Shown here: positions 45,822-54,332 of the stretch, one piece after another | Numbering within the stretch: the stretch's first letter is position 1 | How the letters are laid out: every line of letters begins with the position of its first letter | Origin: Thermogutta sp039793925 | Lineage (GTDB): Bacteria > Planctomycetota > Planctomycetia > Pirellulales > Thermoguttaceae | Direction of reading: 5' to 3' | Assembly: GCF_039793925.1 (NCBI RefSeq) | Contig: NZ_JBAMME010000358.1 | Location: 1-64,000 of the forward strand | Length of the DNA stretch: 64,000 bases | Notes under the pieces: model-generated | The model's database searches: none | The model's input: the letters and a program-made list of their open reading frames with translations, nothing else | Told to the model about the DNA's origin: nothing | Program-made: the position numbers and the translations under genes

Positions 45822-47501
45822 GTGTCCACAAACAGTGGTCTGGCTAATGGCCGCACGCTGGATTTCCCGTTGCGGGTAAGGGCCGGGGGCTGTGTGCCGG
45901 TCAGTGCGATTCTTATCGTGCTTGGACTGATTGCGGGAAACCCGGCGATGGGGCAGCTTTCCCCCGACAGCCCTCTGGTGCGGCAAGCTGTAGAACGCGG
46001 GCTGGCTTTTCTGGAAAAGCCCGATTCCCACTACAGCGGAATGCAGATCGGGGCCTGGGCCCTCAATGGTCTGGCCATGATCAAGGCCCATCGCCCGGCT
46101 AATCATCCCGTGATTCTCGAAGCAGCGCGAGAAATCAGTCAGCGGATTCCCCAGAGTGGCCAACCGCAGGATTTCGACATCGGAACCTGGGACATTTACA
46201 GCACAGGGCTGTCGCTCATCTTCCTGTGCACCTATGATCCGCAGAGTTACCGGCGGGAAATTCAGGCCATCATGGATTACCTATTGTATCGGCAGAAACC
46301 GCACGGGGGCTGGGGTTATCCCCCCGGACACACACATGCTGCCACGGGCGATACATCTCAAACGCAATATGCCGTGCTTGGCTTGTGGGAAGCAATCCAG
46401 GCCGGCTTTGCCGTCCCCTCCGAACCGCTCAACCGGGTTGCTTTGTGGTTGATGCGAACGCAGGATCCCAGCGGTGGTTACGGCTACCAGGGTCAGGTGG
46501 CCCCGGGTCCGCAGCTTATCCCGCAAAATAGCGTTCGCATCGGTATGGCCGTAGCGGGGGTCGGAAGTGCCTACGTCCTGGCTTCCCTTTTAGACAGACA
46601 GCGCGTTTCCACTCCCGAGACCGACCTGCCCCCTGCCCTGCAACGAATCGACAATGCGCGAGCCAGCGGCCGACTCCGATTGTCGATCGATCCGGTCGCT
46701 CTCCGTGCCTGTCTCCAACGCGGCAATGCTTACATCTCCAACAACTTCAAAATTCCGTCGGGAATGTACAACTACTATTACCTTTACACTCTGGAGCGCT
46801 ATTTCACCTTTCGTGAACTTGTTGACGGGCCGGGAAGCACCATTCCAGGCTGGTATGAGGCCGGCGCCGATTACATCCTCAAGACCCAAAACTCTGATGG
46901 AAGCTGGAATCACCAATGCGGCCCTGTACCCGATACAGCGTTTGCCATCCTCTTTCTGGTGCGATCCACGAAACAGAGCATCGAACGGGTGCGGGATTTC
47001 GGACCCGGTGTTCTCGTCGGTGCTCGGGGACTCCCCAAAGAGACCGACAACGCCATTATCAAAAACGGGCAGGTGGTCGCTCTGCCGCTGCGGACCACGC
47101 CGGAGGATCTGATTGCCATTTTGAACTCCGGCGAGAAATCGCAGGTCCTGGGCGTCATTGAGGCCCTGGAGAACCTGCCCCCTCAACAGGTCCGACTGCT
47201 TGTTTCCGACCAGGAGGAGCAATTTCGGCGACTCGCCGCCAGTGATCGGCCGGAAGCTAAAGTCGCCGCCCTCACAGCACTGGGACGAAGTGGAGATGTC
47301 CGCAATGCCCCTGTGCTCATTTTCGCGCTCAACGATCCCAATCCGGAGGTCGTCCTGGCCGCCGACAGAGCCCTCCGGCGGCTCAGCCGCCGGTTGGAAG
47401 GCGGCCTGCCTCCAAATTTTAGCGAAACAGAACGGCAGGCGGCTCTGGAGAAATGGAAAGCCTGGTACCGTCAAATCGACCCAACTGCCAGCTTCGACTA
47501 A
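45822..47501 (+). CDS. Exported prenyltransferase/squalene-cyclase-repeat protein with C-terminal HEAT repeats
   Basis: The 559-residue protein has an export signal to about 45 (VPVSAILIVLGLIAGNPAMGQ). Repeats of the squalene-oxidase/prenyltransferase alpha-alpha barrel type recur: LLYRQKPHGGWGYPP, LMRTQDPSGGYGYQG and ILKTQNSDGSWNHQ, each with a GGW/GGY/GSW QW-like core. No DXDD motif of true squalene-hopene cyclases is visible, so cyclase activity is unlikely; such secreted members are common and uncharacterised in planctomycetes. After about 430 there are HEAT-like repeats (VLGVIEALENLPPQQVRLL, KVAALTALGRSGDVRNAPVLIFAL). The start is a GTG with AAGGA about ten bases upstream. It lies between the lyase-methyltransferase and the ExbB/ExbD cluster. 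Confidence 0.8.
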   Translation: MSTNSGLANGRTLDFPLRVRAGGCVPVSAILIVLGLIAGNPAMGQLSPDSPLVRQAVERGLAFLEKPDSHYSGMQIGAWALNGLAMIKAHRPANHPVILEAAREISQRIPQSGQPQDFDIGTWDIYSTGLSLIFLCTYDPQSYRREIQAIMDYLLYRQKPHGGWGYPPGHTHAATGDTSQTQYAVLGLWEAIQAGFAVPSEPLNRVALWLMRTQDPSGGYGYQGQVAPGPQLIPQNSVRIGMAVAGVGSAYVLASLLDRQRVSTPETDLPPALQRIDNARASGRLRLSIDPVALRACLQRGNAYISNNFKIPSGMYNYYYLYTLERYFTFRELVDGPGSTIPGWYEAGADYILKTQNSDGSWNHQCGPVPDTAFAILFLVRSTKQSIERVRDFGPGVLVGARGLPKETDNAIIKNGQVVALPLRTTPEDLIAILNSGEKSQVLGVIEALENLPPQQVRLLVSDQEEQFRRLAASDRPEAKVAALTALGRSGDVRNAPVLIFALNDPNPEVVLAADRALRRLSRRLEGGLPPNFSETERQAALEKWKAWYRQIDPTASFD

Positions 47502-47686
47502 TTGATTTCGAAGAAGTGTACGTCACGCTCGGATGGTGAAATAAAAGCAAATGCCCAATTGTGAAACAGAGTGGAAACGAAAAGGAGGAATCGAGCCTCT
47601 TCCCTTGGAACTAGTTGTCTCAAAAACTCCCCCAACGGTTTTTCGCCTGAGAGGCAGAGCTCAGATTTACCCATGAAATACGAAAA

Positions 47687-48547
47687 ATGACGGAGCGCAC
47701 CGCACCCTTAATTAACGATCCCGGTTATGCTCTCCGCGTGACCGCTTACGATCGCGCGGTCAGCGCCATTATTTCCTGTCTGATTCTGCTGGGGATCTGC
47801 GTGCTGGGGCTTTTCATCATCTGGTTGACGGGACGCTCGCATGTCTCCCAGGTGACGGTGCCGGTCAGTTATCAACCGATCGGTGAAGGAGGACTCCCTC
47901 TCGGACCGGAGATGGAAATCAATACAGAGCCCCCCGGGCAGGAAGTGGAGATGGAAGAACCAGAGCTGCGGGACGCCCTGGCCTCGGTGGCCGACGTGGT
48001 AGCGGCTCGACTGGCCGATCTGGAAAACCCGCTCGTTGCTGATCCGGAATCAACGGAGCGTGGCGGTCCGAAAGGTTCCCCCGTCCGCAGTGGCGCCGGC
48101 GGAACCGGTGGCAGCGGTATCCCGCGTCGGTGGGAGATTTTCTTCGACAAAGGCAACACCCTCGACACGTACGCTCGCCAGCTCGATTACTTCAAGATTG
48201 AACTGGGGGTTCTCCTTCCGGGAAACAAAGTTCAGTATGCATCGGGCTTCTCACAACCCCAGCCCAAAGTGCGGATCGGCCCGGCCGACGCTGAAAAACG
48301 ATTCTATCTCACCTGGCAGCGTGGTGACCTCCAGGAGGCCGACAAACAATTGCTGGCCAAAGCAGGAATCGATGCAGACAATCGAATCATTCTCAAGTTT
48401 CTTCCTCCGGAAGTCGAAGCCCAGCTCGCCGCCCTGGAACGCGCCCATGCCGGCAGCCGGGCCGATCGGGTGAGTTCCACGCGATTTGGGATTCGACGGG
48501 AGGGAAGCGGTTTTGCCTTCTACGTCATTTCCCAACAATTCCGATGA
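47687..48547 (+). CDS. Single-TM envelope protein at the head of the ExbB/ExbD cluster
   Basis: The 286-residue protein is not recognised. One transmembrane helix lies at about 24-48 (AVSAIISCLILLGICVLGLFIIWL) after a short cytoplasmic N-terminus, as in TonB/TolA. An acidic, Pro/Gly-containing linker (60-145) is followed by a compact domain RWEIFFDKGNTLDTYARQLDYFKIELGVLLPGNKV...FYLTWQRGDLQEADKQLLAKAGIDADNRIILKFLPPEVEAQL. No canonical TonB C-terminal domain or YP motif is present. Position just before exbB suggests it is the energy-transducing or structural partner of the motor, by analogy with TonB; this is inferred. The ATG is preceded by an A-rich stretch but no strong Shine-Dalgarno. Confidence 0.68.
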   Translation: MTERTAPLINDPGYALRVTAYDRAVSAIISCLILLGICVLGLFIIWLTGRSHVSQVTVPVSYQPIGEGGLPLGPEMEINTEPPGQEVEMEEPELRDALASVADVVAARLADLENPLVADPESTERGGPKGSPVRSGAGGTGGSGIPRRWEIFFDKGNTLDTYARQLDYFKIELGVLLPGNKVQYASGFSQPQPKVRIGPADAEKRFYLTWQRGDLQEADKQLLAKAGIDADNRIILKFLPPEVEAQLAALERAHAGSRADRVSSTRFGIRREGSGFAFYVISQQFR

Positions 48548-48720
48548 GAATTTTGCATGGTGACTGTCAGCCCAAAAGTGATGTTGAGCGCGTATTATCG
48601 CGGATCAACTCCTGAACATGGCGAAAAACGGTGCGGGGACTCAACTCTCCCGCGCCGGCGGGAAGGTCATTGTCAGCCATTCAACACTGTCAGCCTTCAG
48701 CGAGATAAGAAATCAGACCC

Positions 48721-49440
48721 ATGAGACTCGACCTGAGCACGATCACGACCTATTTGGGAAACGCGGACTACGCCGCCCTTGCCCTCGTCGCGCTTTGGGG
48801 TGCGTTCTGCATGGTGATGCTTGTCCGACGAATTCGTCGCTTTCGGTTCGTTACGGAACAGCAGCAGGAGGAATTCCTTCAGCGTGTGGAAGACCTTATC
48901 ACGCGGGGAGATTTCACGGCTGCGGCGGACATGTGCGCCGAGGACAGCCGCGCTTTGCCCCAACTCGTTCGGCTGGCCCTGCTCAACCGGCGGCTGGGCC
49001 TCTCCCGGCTCCGTACACTGCTCGTGGAGCGCTTTCAACGGGATGTCCTCGCCGATCTCGAATACCGTCTCTCCTGGATCTACACCGTCATCAAAAGTGC
49101 TCCCATGTTGGGGCTCTTTGGGACTGTGCTGGGAATGATGGGAGCCTTCGCCAAGCTCTCGGGCGGTGAGAAGGTGGATCCCACCAAACTCGCCGACGAT
49201 ATTAGTCTGGCCCTCGTCACAACGGCCATCGGTCTGGCTATTGCTATCCCCCTGGTCCTGTGTGCGGCATCTGCCAGCATCCAAATTCGCAAGCTGGAAG
49301 ACTTTGTCAGCTCGGGTCTCAATCGCCTCCTCGATATGCTCAAAAGTGTGGGAGTTCGTGCCGAGGGGCCAGCCACACCTCCTCCGGCACCAACCCCCCC
49401 AGCCCGTGCTGCAGCCGAGCGAACTTTTCGCACCGAATAG
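48721..49440 (+). CDS. ExbB/TolQ/MotA-family proton-channel protein
   Basis: The 239-residue inner-membrane protein has three transmembrane helices: about 15-37, 117-140 and 160-185. The conserved segment IYTVIKSAPMLGLFGTVLGMMGAFAKLSGGEKVDPTKLADDISLALVTTAIGLAIAIP is the MotA/TolQ/ExbB signature, including the G-L-x-GTVxGM motif and the T in LVTTAxGL that lines the proton path. It forms a pentamer around an ExbD dimer and converts proton-motive force into movement. A Pro/Ala-rich tail of about 25 residues follows TM3. It is followed by two ExbD genes. Confidence 0.95.
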   Translation: MRLDLSTITTYLGNADYAALALVALWGAFCMVMLVRRIRRFRFVTEQQQEEFLQRVEDLITRGDFTAAADMCAEDSRALPQLVRLALLNRRLGLSRLRTLLVERFQRDVLADLEYRLSWIYTVIKSAPMLGLFGTVLGMMGAFAKLSGGEKVDPTKLADDISLALVTTAIGLAIAIPLVLCAASASIQIRKLEDFVSSGLNRLLDMLKSVGVRAEGPATPPPAPTPPARAAAERTFRTE

Positions 49441-49506
49441 CCCGAGCCAAAAATATGCGGAGAGTCAAAAAATTGCGAATGTGGAGCAAGGCGGGAAATT
49501 GCCACA

Positions 49507-49995
49507 ATGAGTAGCGATGTCTGGACACGGGTAGTGGGTGACGAATCTGAGGCCATCGTCTTCCGCCGGCCTCGCCAGGAATCGGTGGATTTCGACATCA
49601 CACCGATGATTGACGTGACATTCCTGCTGCTGATTTTCTTTCTGGTGGCCTCATCGATGGACGTCGGGCGTGCTCTGGAACTTCCTCCTGCGCGATATGG
49701 CAAAGGTGCCAATCCTGCCCAGTCGACAATCATTACGGTGGCCTATCAGGGTGACAACATGCCCCCGGCCGTGTACCTTGCGGACGGAAAACTCGGCACA
49801 CCCTTGCCGGATGACTCTCAGCAACAACGACAACAGCTTGTGGCCGCGGTCCGCGAAGGGCTGCTCAGCGGCAAGCGGGATGTGATTGTCAAGGCGGAAC
49901 GAAAGCTTAAGCACAAAGACGTGGCGAGAATTCTCGAAGATATCAGCGAAGTGGAAGGCGTCCGCATTTATATCGGGGTTATAGAAAAAGATTAA
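49507..49995 (+). CDS. ExbD/TolR-family protein
   Basis: The 162-residue protein has one TM helix with the catalytic aspartate: VDFDITPMIDVTFLLLIFFLVASSMDVGRALELPPA, where the Asp in PMIDVTFLLLIFF is the proton-carrying residue. The periplasmic domain ends VKAERKLKHKDVARILEDISEVEGVRIYIGV, the usual ExbD/TolR C-terminus. It works with ExbB 66 bases upstream. A second ExbD with a zinc ribbon follows, so the motor may use a heterodimer. GGCGGG about 12 bases before the ATG is the only ribosome-binding candidate. Confidence 0.94.
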   Translation: MSSDVWTRVVGDESEAIVFRRPRQESVDFDITPMIDVTFLLLIFFLVASSMDVGRALELPPARYGKGANPAQSTIITVAYQGDNMPPAVYLADGKLGTPLPDDSQQQRQQLVAAVREGLLSGKRDVIVKAERKLKHKDVARILEDISEVEGVRIYIGVIEKD

Positions 49996-50089
49996 ACCGA
50001 TTGGCATGGTTCGGCAATTCTTCACGTTGGTTCATGTTGGCACGTTTGAGGATTGTCACGCGCGAAGTTGAAAAAACTCAGGAGCCGGC

Positions 50090-50704
50090 ATGCTTCGGGT
50101 GAGATGTCCACAATGTGGAACGGTCGTAACGGTGGCGGACAATCTTCGCGGCACATCTGGTCCCTGCCCGGCATGTGGACACGTCATCCCGTTTGATGGC
50201 CCATCGAAGACCACTGTCGAGGCAGTCGAGGAAGCGCAAGATGTACCCATCAGGTTCACCCGGCCGGAGATGCCCGAAGAGGTCATGGACATGACGCCGA
50301 TGGTGGACGTGGTGTTCCAGTTGCTGATATTCTTTATGATGACGGCGGCATTCAGCCTGCAAAAAGCTCTTGAAATGCCGCCTCCCGACAATCAGGAAAA
50401 AACAGCCCAGGCCCAAACGCTGGAAGAATTGGAAAACGAAAGTGATTTCGTTATCGTGCGAATCGACCGTGATAACAATATCACGGTGGACGGAGAGGAT
50501 GCCCCCAGCGACCAGGAGCTCCTCAATAAGCTAAGAGAAGCGAAGCTGGGCCAACTGGGCCAGGGAGTGCCGGGGCGCACCGGCCTGTTAGTTCTGGCAG
50601 ACCCCCAATGCCGCCACGAAACTGTTGTCAAGGCACTCGATGCGGGGAATGCCGTAGGGATGGAGCGAATTCGACTGGCCACCGTAGAGGATACGGCATT
50701 TTAA
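50090..50704 (+). CDS. ExbD/TolR-family protein with N-terminal zinc ribbon
   Basis: The 204-residue protein starts with a zinc-ribbon-like segment: C6, C9 (RCPQCG) and C26, C29 (PCPACGH), on the cytoplasmic side. The TM helix with DMTPMVDVVFQLLIFFMMTAAFSLQKALEMPPPD (residues about 64-97) has the ExbD catalytic Asp. The periplasmic domain reads VIVRIDRDNNITVDGEDAPSDQELLNKL and ends AGNAVGMERIRLATVEDTAF. CAGGAG lies six bases upstream of the ATG. The combination resembles MJ0042-type zinc-finger N-termini in planctomycete and delta-proteobacterial proteins. It may sense or bind a partner. Confidence 0.9.
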   Translation: MLRVRCPQCGTVVTVADNLRGTSGPCPACGHVIPFDGPSKTTVEAVEEAQDVPIRFTRPEMPEEVMDMTPMVDVVFQLLIFFMMTAAFSLQKALEMPPPDNQEKTAQAQTLEELENESDFVIVRIDRDNNITVDGEDAPSDQELLNKLREAKLGQLGQGVPGRTGLLVLADPQCRHETVVKALDAGNAVGMERIRLATVEDTAF

Positions 50705-50811
50705 AAAGCATTTCAAAATGAAGCCTCAACCGGAGGTTCTCGAAAGGTCCTGTTCCAACGTAACACAGAACCGCTAAAAAACGCGGGAGGAAAGGTGCCG
50801 GATAGAAGATC

Positions 50812-53800
50812 ATGATTCCTGCGGAAGCGCTCTTCAAAGTCCTCGAAGAAAAAGACCTTGTTCCCGCCGAGGTCCTGGCGGAGCTTCGGGCGCATGTGGC
50901 ACGCTCGTTAAAGACGCCCAAGCCCATCAACGCAGCGATGGCCGCTCGCATTCTTGTGGAGCAGGGGTACCTCTCACGGCTTCTCGCTCAACGTTTGATG
51001 AGCCAGATCGAAGCGGAATGGGCAGCCAAAAATCCGCGACAGAAAATCGAACCGCTGGTCCTCCGTCCGCTGGAAGAGGCACCCGTTAAGGATGAAGAGA
51101 CCCTCTCGCTGGCGGACGACGTTGTGGACCTAGTGCCGCTCGAAGAAGAACCTCCGCGAAAAACACCAGCCGCGCCGTCATCACCTCCCAGGGCCGTCCC
51201 TCTGGAATCGGGTGACGCGACATCGGAAGCCGCCTCGGGGAACATCGAGACACCCCCGTCCGGCCCTACCGAAGATTTACTGAGCGAACTCTTACCTTCC
51301 ACCAGTCCAACACCGGCGACCACCCCACTGGCAGCTACCTGGACCTCACCCCGTCGCAAAACGCCGTGGGAATCACCGCTCATTTTGTTTGGTGGAGGGG
51401 GAATTCTTCTCTTGTTGTTCGCTGGAGTGGTCCTTCTCTGGTCTCTCAACAGGCGAAGTGGCGATGAGCTCCTGGCCGAAGCAGACGCCGACTACCATGC
51501 CGGTTCGTACACCCAGGCCATCCACAAGTACACGCAGTTTCTGGATAATTTTCCCCGCCATCCCCAGGCAGGACCGGCGAAAGTGCGGCGAGGACTGGCA
51601 CAAATCCGGCAAGCCGTGCAGACTCAGGAAAGTGTGGCGGCACTTTCTGCGATCAAAGAGGTCCTCGACCAAATCAGCCCTCTTCCCGATTTCCACGCCG
51701 AGGCGGACGCAGAACTCACGGCCATTCTTCCGCCGCTCGCTGATAATTTAGCGCGGGCGGCCCTTCAAAAAGTAGATCCCGCCCTCGTGGAAAAGGGCCA
51801 AGAGGCCCTTGCCTATTGTCGGCGATTCATCCCGCAGGACAAACGGCCAGTGGCGAAACTCGACGAAATCGCTACTATGCTCGAACTGGCACGGCGTCGT
51901 ATTTCCCAGACGGAGGAATTGACCCGAACAATCGGCCGTCTGGAAGAACTTCTCGCAAAAGGGGAACTGGATCAGACCTATGAGGTGAGAAAAAAATTTC
52001 TTGAGGATTATCCGCAGGCGAGAAACAACGCTGAGCTCATTCGCGTTATGCGGCGCATTGCGGAAGCGGAAAAAGCCCGAGTGAAGTTTGTTGAGCCCTC
52101 ACCTGTTCCAAACGCGCCCAAACGCCCTCCGCTGGAGCAAACCGCCGTATTTGCCTTTTTGAAAAAGGGGGAAGCCCCACTACCGGAAGACCGCGTTGTC
52201 ACGTTCTCCGACCAGTCATCGGTTTTTGCGATTGAGGCGCGTACAGGAAAACTCCTCTGGCAGCGCCGAACAGGCGAATCAGTCGCTACCATTGGGCCTT
52301 CTCAAACGCCGTGCGTCCTTGAGATTGATAACCGTCCGGCCATTGCTCTGCCAGACCGCATTAACACATGTATTGCCTGCTTGGAGGCCGGCACGGGAAA
52401 TCCACTGCGGGAAATTAGGCTCCCAGAACCCCCGGTCCAGTGTGCTCTTACAGACGCTGCCACGGCAACGGTTCTGGGAGACTCCGGGCGCATCTACGTG
52501 GTCGATTTCCAGGAGGGAAAGGTCCTTCGAGAACTGACCCTTCCCCAGAAACCCGCGTTCCTTCCGGTACTGGGTGGAGACCCGGTTCGCTGGTACCTCG
52601 TAGGAGAGCACTCCAACATCTTCGTCCTTGATCCGGTGGAAGGAAAATGCGTGGATGTCTGGTATGTTGGGCACGAACCGGGCCAGCTCTGCGTTCCGCC
52701 GGTAGTGATCGGCGAGTATCTCGTGCTGCCAATGCAGAACGGTGAGAAAACCACGCAGCTCCGCGTCCTGGCACTTTCCCAGAGAAGTGGGGAACCGAAG
52801 GAGAGCCAGGCAACCGAAGCACTCATTCAGGTCATCCCGCTGCCGGGAAAACTGCGCACGGCCGTCCAAGTCCAGGGATCGCGGCTGAGTTTGATTACCC
52901 ACGAGGGCCATGTTCAGGTCTATCAATTACGGGCAGGCGATCGTCAGCAACCTCTGGTACTTCTTGCGGAAGGAAAGTCGCCGAGAGGGCTCCCACAGTT
53001 CGATCAGTGGGTCGCCCCTTGGGTTGTCCTGGCGGGTGACTCCCTGCTCACGGCCGATACCTCCCTGGCGCAATTTGAGCTTCAGGCGTCTGCCGCACGA
53101 CTCATCCCGCGATGGGTGGCCTGCGAAAACACGCGGGCCATCGCACCGCCAGTGATTATGGACTCCACAGTTTTTTACACCTATCGCCGGCCGAATCGGC
53201 CTGGGATTTTCATCTCGGCCCTAAATGCCACGGACGGTCGAAGTTACTGGGAAGTTCACCTGAGTGATCCGGGGATCGCTCTGACCCCCTCTCCTTCCGA
53301 TCCATCGCAGGTGCTGGCCGTGACATGGAGCGGTCACGTGGCCGGGTGGAATCGCTCTGGAGAAAATCAATTGCCAAAGGTTGTCCAAGCCCTAGCAACC
53401 ACCGAGATGCCACTGGTTCCTTCCCCCGAAGTGGAGCCGCTGACGTGTTCTCCTGCTCCGGGACTTTGGTTGATAACCTACCCGGGAAGTTCCGATTTGC
53501 TGAAGATTGATGCGCGAGCCAATCCCCCAAAGCACCAACTTATGCGCTTTGCAAAAGCCGTGGCTGGTCCACTCCTTCCATTGGCCAATGGGTGCACAGT
53601 GGGACTCGACGATGGGAGCCTCGTCTGGCTGCCTTGCGATCAGGAAAATCCGCAACCGGTTGCCTATCTCGGCCCGACCGTCCCCGAGGAGACCACCCGT
53701 TATTCGGGCGCTGTTGCTTTGGAAGACCAGGGGCTTATTGCGGCGGATAACCGAGGGCACCTTGTCAAGCTCCGGCTGGAGGGCACTCCCCCCGATCAGT

Positions 53801-54327
53801 TCCGTTTGGAATGCGAGCGATCCCATCGTCTTCCCTTCGTGTCGCCCCTGGCGCGACTCGATAAGCTTGTTGTCATCAGCGATGCCGAAAAAAATCTGGT
53901 CTTTTTCGACGCAGAGACCCTTCAACCCACGGCAACCATTCCTCTTTCTAGCGAATGCATTTGGGGACCGGTGGCCGGCGAAAACCTCGTTTATTTTCTG
54001 ACGGCCGCCGGAACCTTTTTCTGGTTGAGCAATGCCAGCAGCATGGGGCAGGTGGCGATAGGAAATCGCATGCCGGTAGGGCTCCCCATCCGCCGCGGTC
54101 AATTGTTACTTGTCGCCACATCGGCGGGGGACCTCATCACCATCGATCTGACCACCGAGAAAATCACCAGTACCACGCAGCTGCAAATCCCTCTCGCCTC
54201 GGCTGGCACACTGCTGGGCGATGAACTCTGGCTGAGCACGCTGGAGGGATGCTGGTTGCGCGTCTCCCTGGATTCACTGCGGATGAGTCGGACCACCGGT
54301 AGCGAAACCCTCTCCGCCGCTCCTTAA
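50812..54327 (+). CDS. Membrane-anchored TPR and PQQ-like beta-propeller protein
   Basis: The 1,171-residue protein has four parts: a cytoplasmic N-terminal helical domain (AEALFKVLEEKDLVPAEVLAELRAHVARSL... ARILVEQGYLSRLLAQRLM) like the start of some planctomycete kinases; a low-complexity Pro/Ser linker; one TM helix at about 190-212 (LILFGGGGILLLLFAGVVLLWSL); TPR-like repeats from about 220 (LLAEADADYHAGSYTQAIHKYTQFLDNFPRHPQAG); and, from about 455, a large beta-propeller with repeats such as VFAIEARTGKLLWQRRTGESV and LEAGTGNPLREIRL. It is expected to span the inner membrane with the propeller in the periplasm. It follows the two exbD genes and is 5 bases upstream of the SBP fusion, indicating one operon. 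Confidence 0.85.
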   Translation: MIPAEALFKVLEEKDLVPAEVLAELRAHVARSLKTPKPINAAMAARILVEQGYLSRLLAQRLMSQIEAEWAAKNPRQKIEPLVLRPLEEAPVKDEETLSLADDVVDLVPLEEEPPRKTPAAPSSPPRAVPLESGDATSEAASGNIETPPSGPTEDLLSELLPSTSPTPATTPLAATWTSPRRKTPWESPLILFGGGGILLLLFAGVVLLWSLNRRSGDELLAEADADYHAGSYTQAIHKYTQFLDNFPRHPQAGPAKVRRGLAQIRQAVQTQESVAALSAIKEVLDQISPLPDFHAEADAELTAILPPLADNLARAALQKVDPALVEKGQEALAYCRRFIPQDKRPVAKLDEIATMLELARRRISQTEELTRTIGRLEELLAKGELDQTYEVRKKFLEDYPQARNNAELIRVMRRIAEAEKARVKFVEPSPVPNAPKRPPLEQTAVFAFLKKGEAPLPEDRVVTFSDQSSVFAIEARTGKLLWQRRTGESVATIGPSQTPCVLEIDNRPAIALPDRINTCIACLEAGTGNPLREIRLPEPPVQCALTDAATATVLGDSGRIYVVDFQEGKVLRELTLPQKPAFLPVLGGDPVRWYLVGEHSNIFVLDPVEGKCVDVWYVGHEPGQLCVPPVVIGEYLVLPMQNGEKTTQLRVLALSQRSGEPKESQATEALIQVIPLPGKLRTAVQVQGSRLSLITHEGHVQVYQLRAGDRQQPLVLLAEGKSPRGLPQFDQWVAPWVVLAGDSLLTADTSLAQFELQASAARLIPRWVACENTRAIAPPVIMDSTVFYTYRRPNRPGIFISALNATDGRSYWEVHLSDPGIALTPSPSDPSQVLAVTWSGHVAGWNRSGENQLPKVVQALATTEMPLVPSPEVEPLTCSPAPGLWLITYPGSSDLLKIDARANPPKHQLMRFAKAVAGPLLPLANGCTVGLDDGSLVWLPCDQENPQPVAYLGPTVPEETTRYSGAVALEDQGLIAADNRGHLVKLRLEGTPPDQFRLECERSHRLPFVSPLARLDKLVVISDAEKNLVFFDAETLQPTATIPLSSECIWGPVAGENLVYFLTAAGTFFWLSNASSMGQVAIGNRMPVGLPIRRGQLLLVATSAGDLITIDLTTEKITSTTQLQIPLASAGTLLGDELWLSTLEGCWLRVSLDSLRMSRTTGSETLSAAP

Positions 54328-54332
54328 AACAT

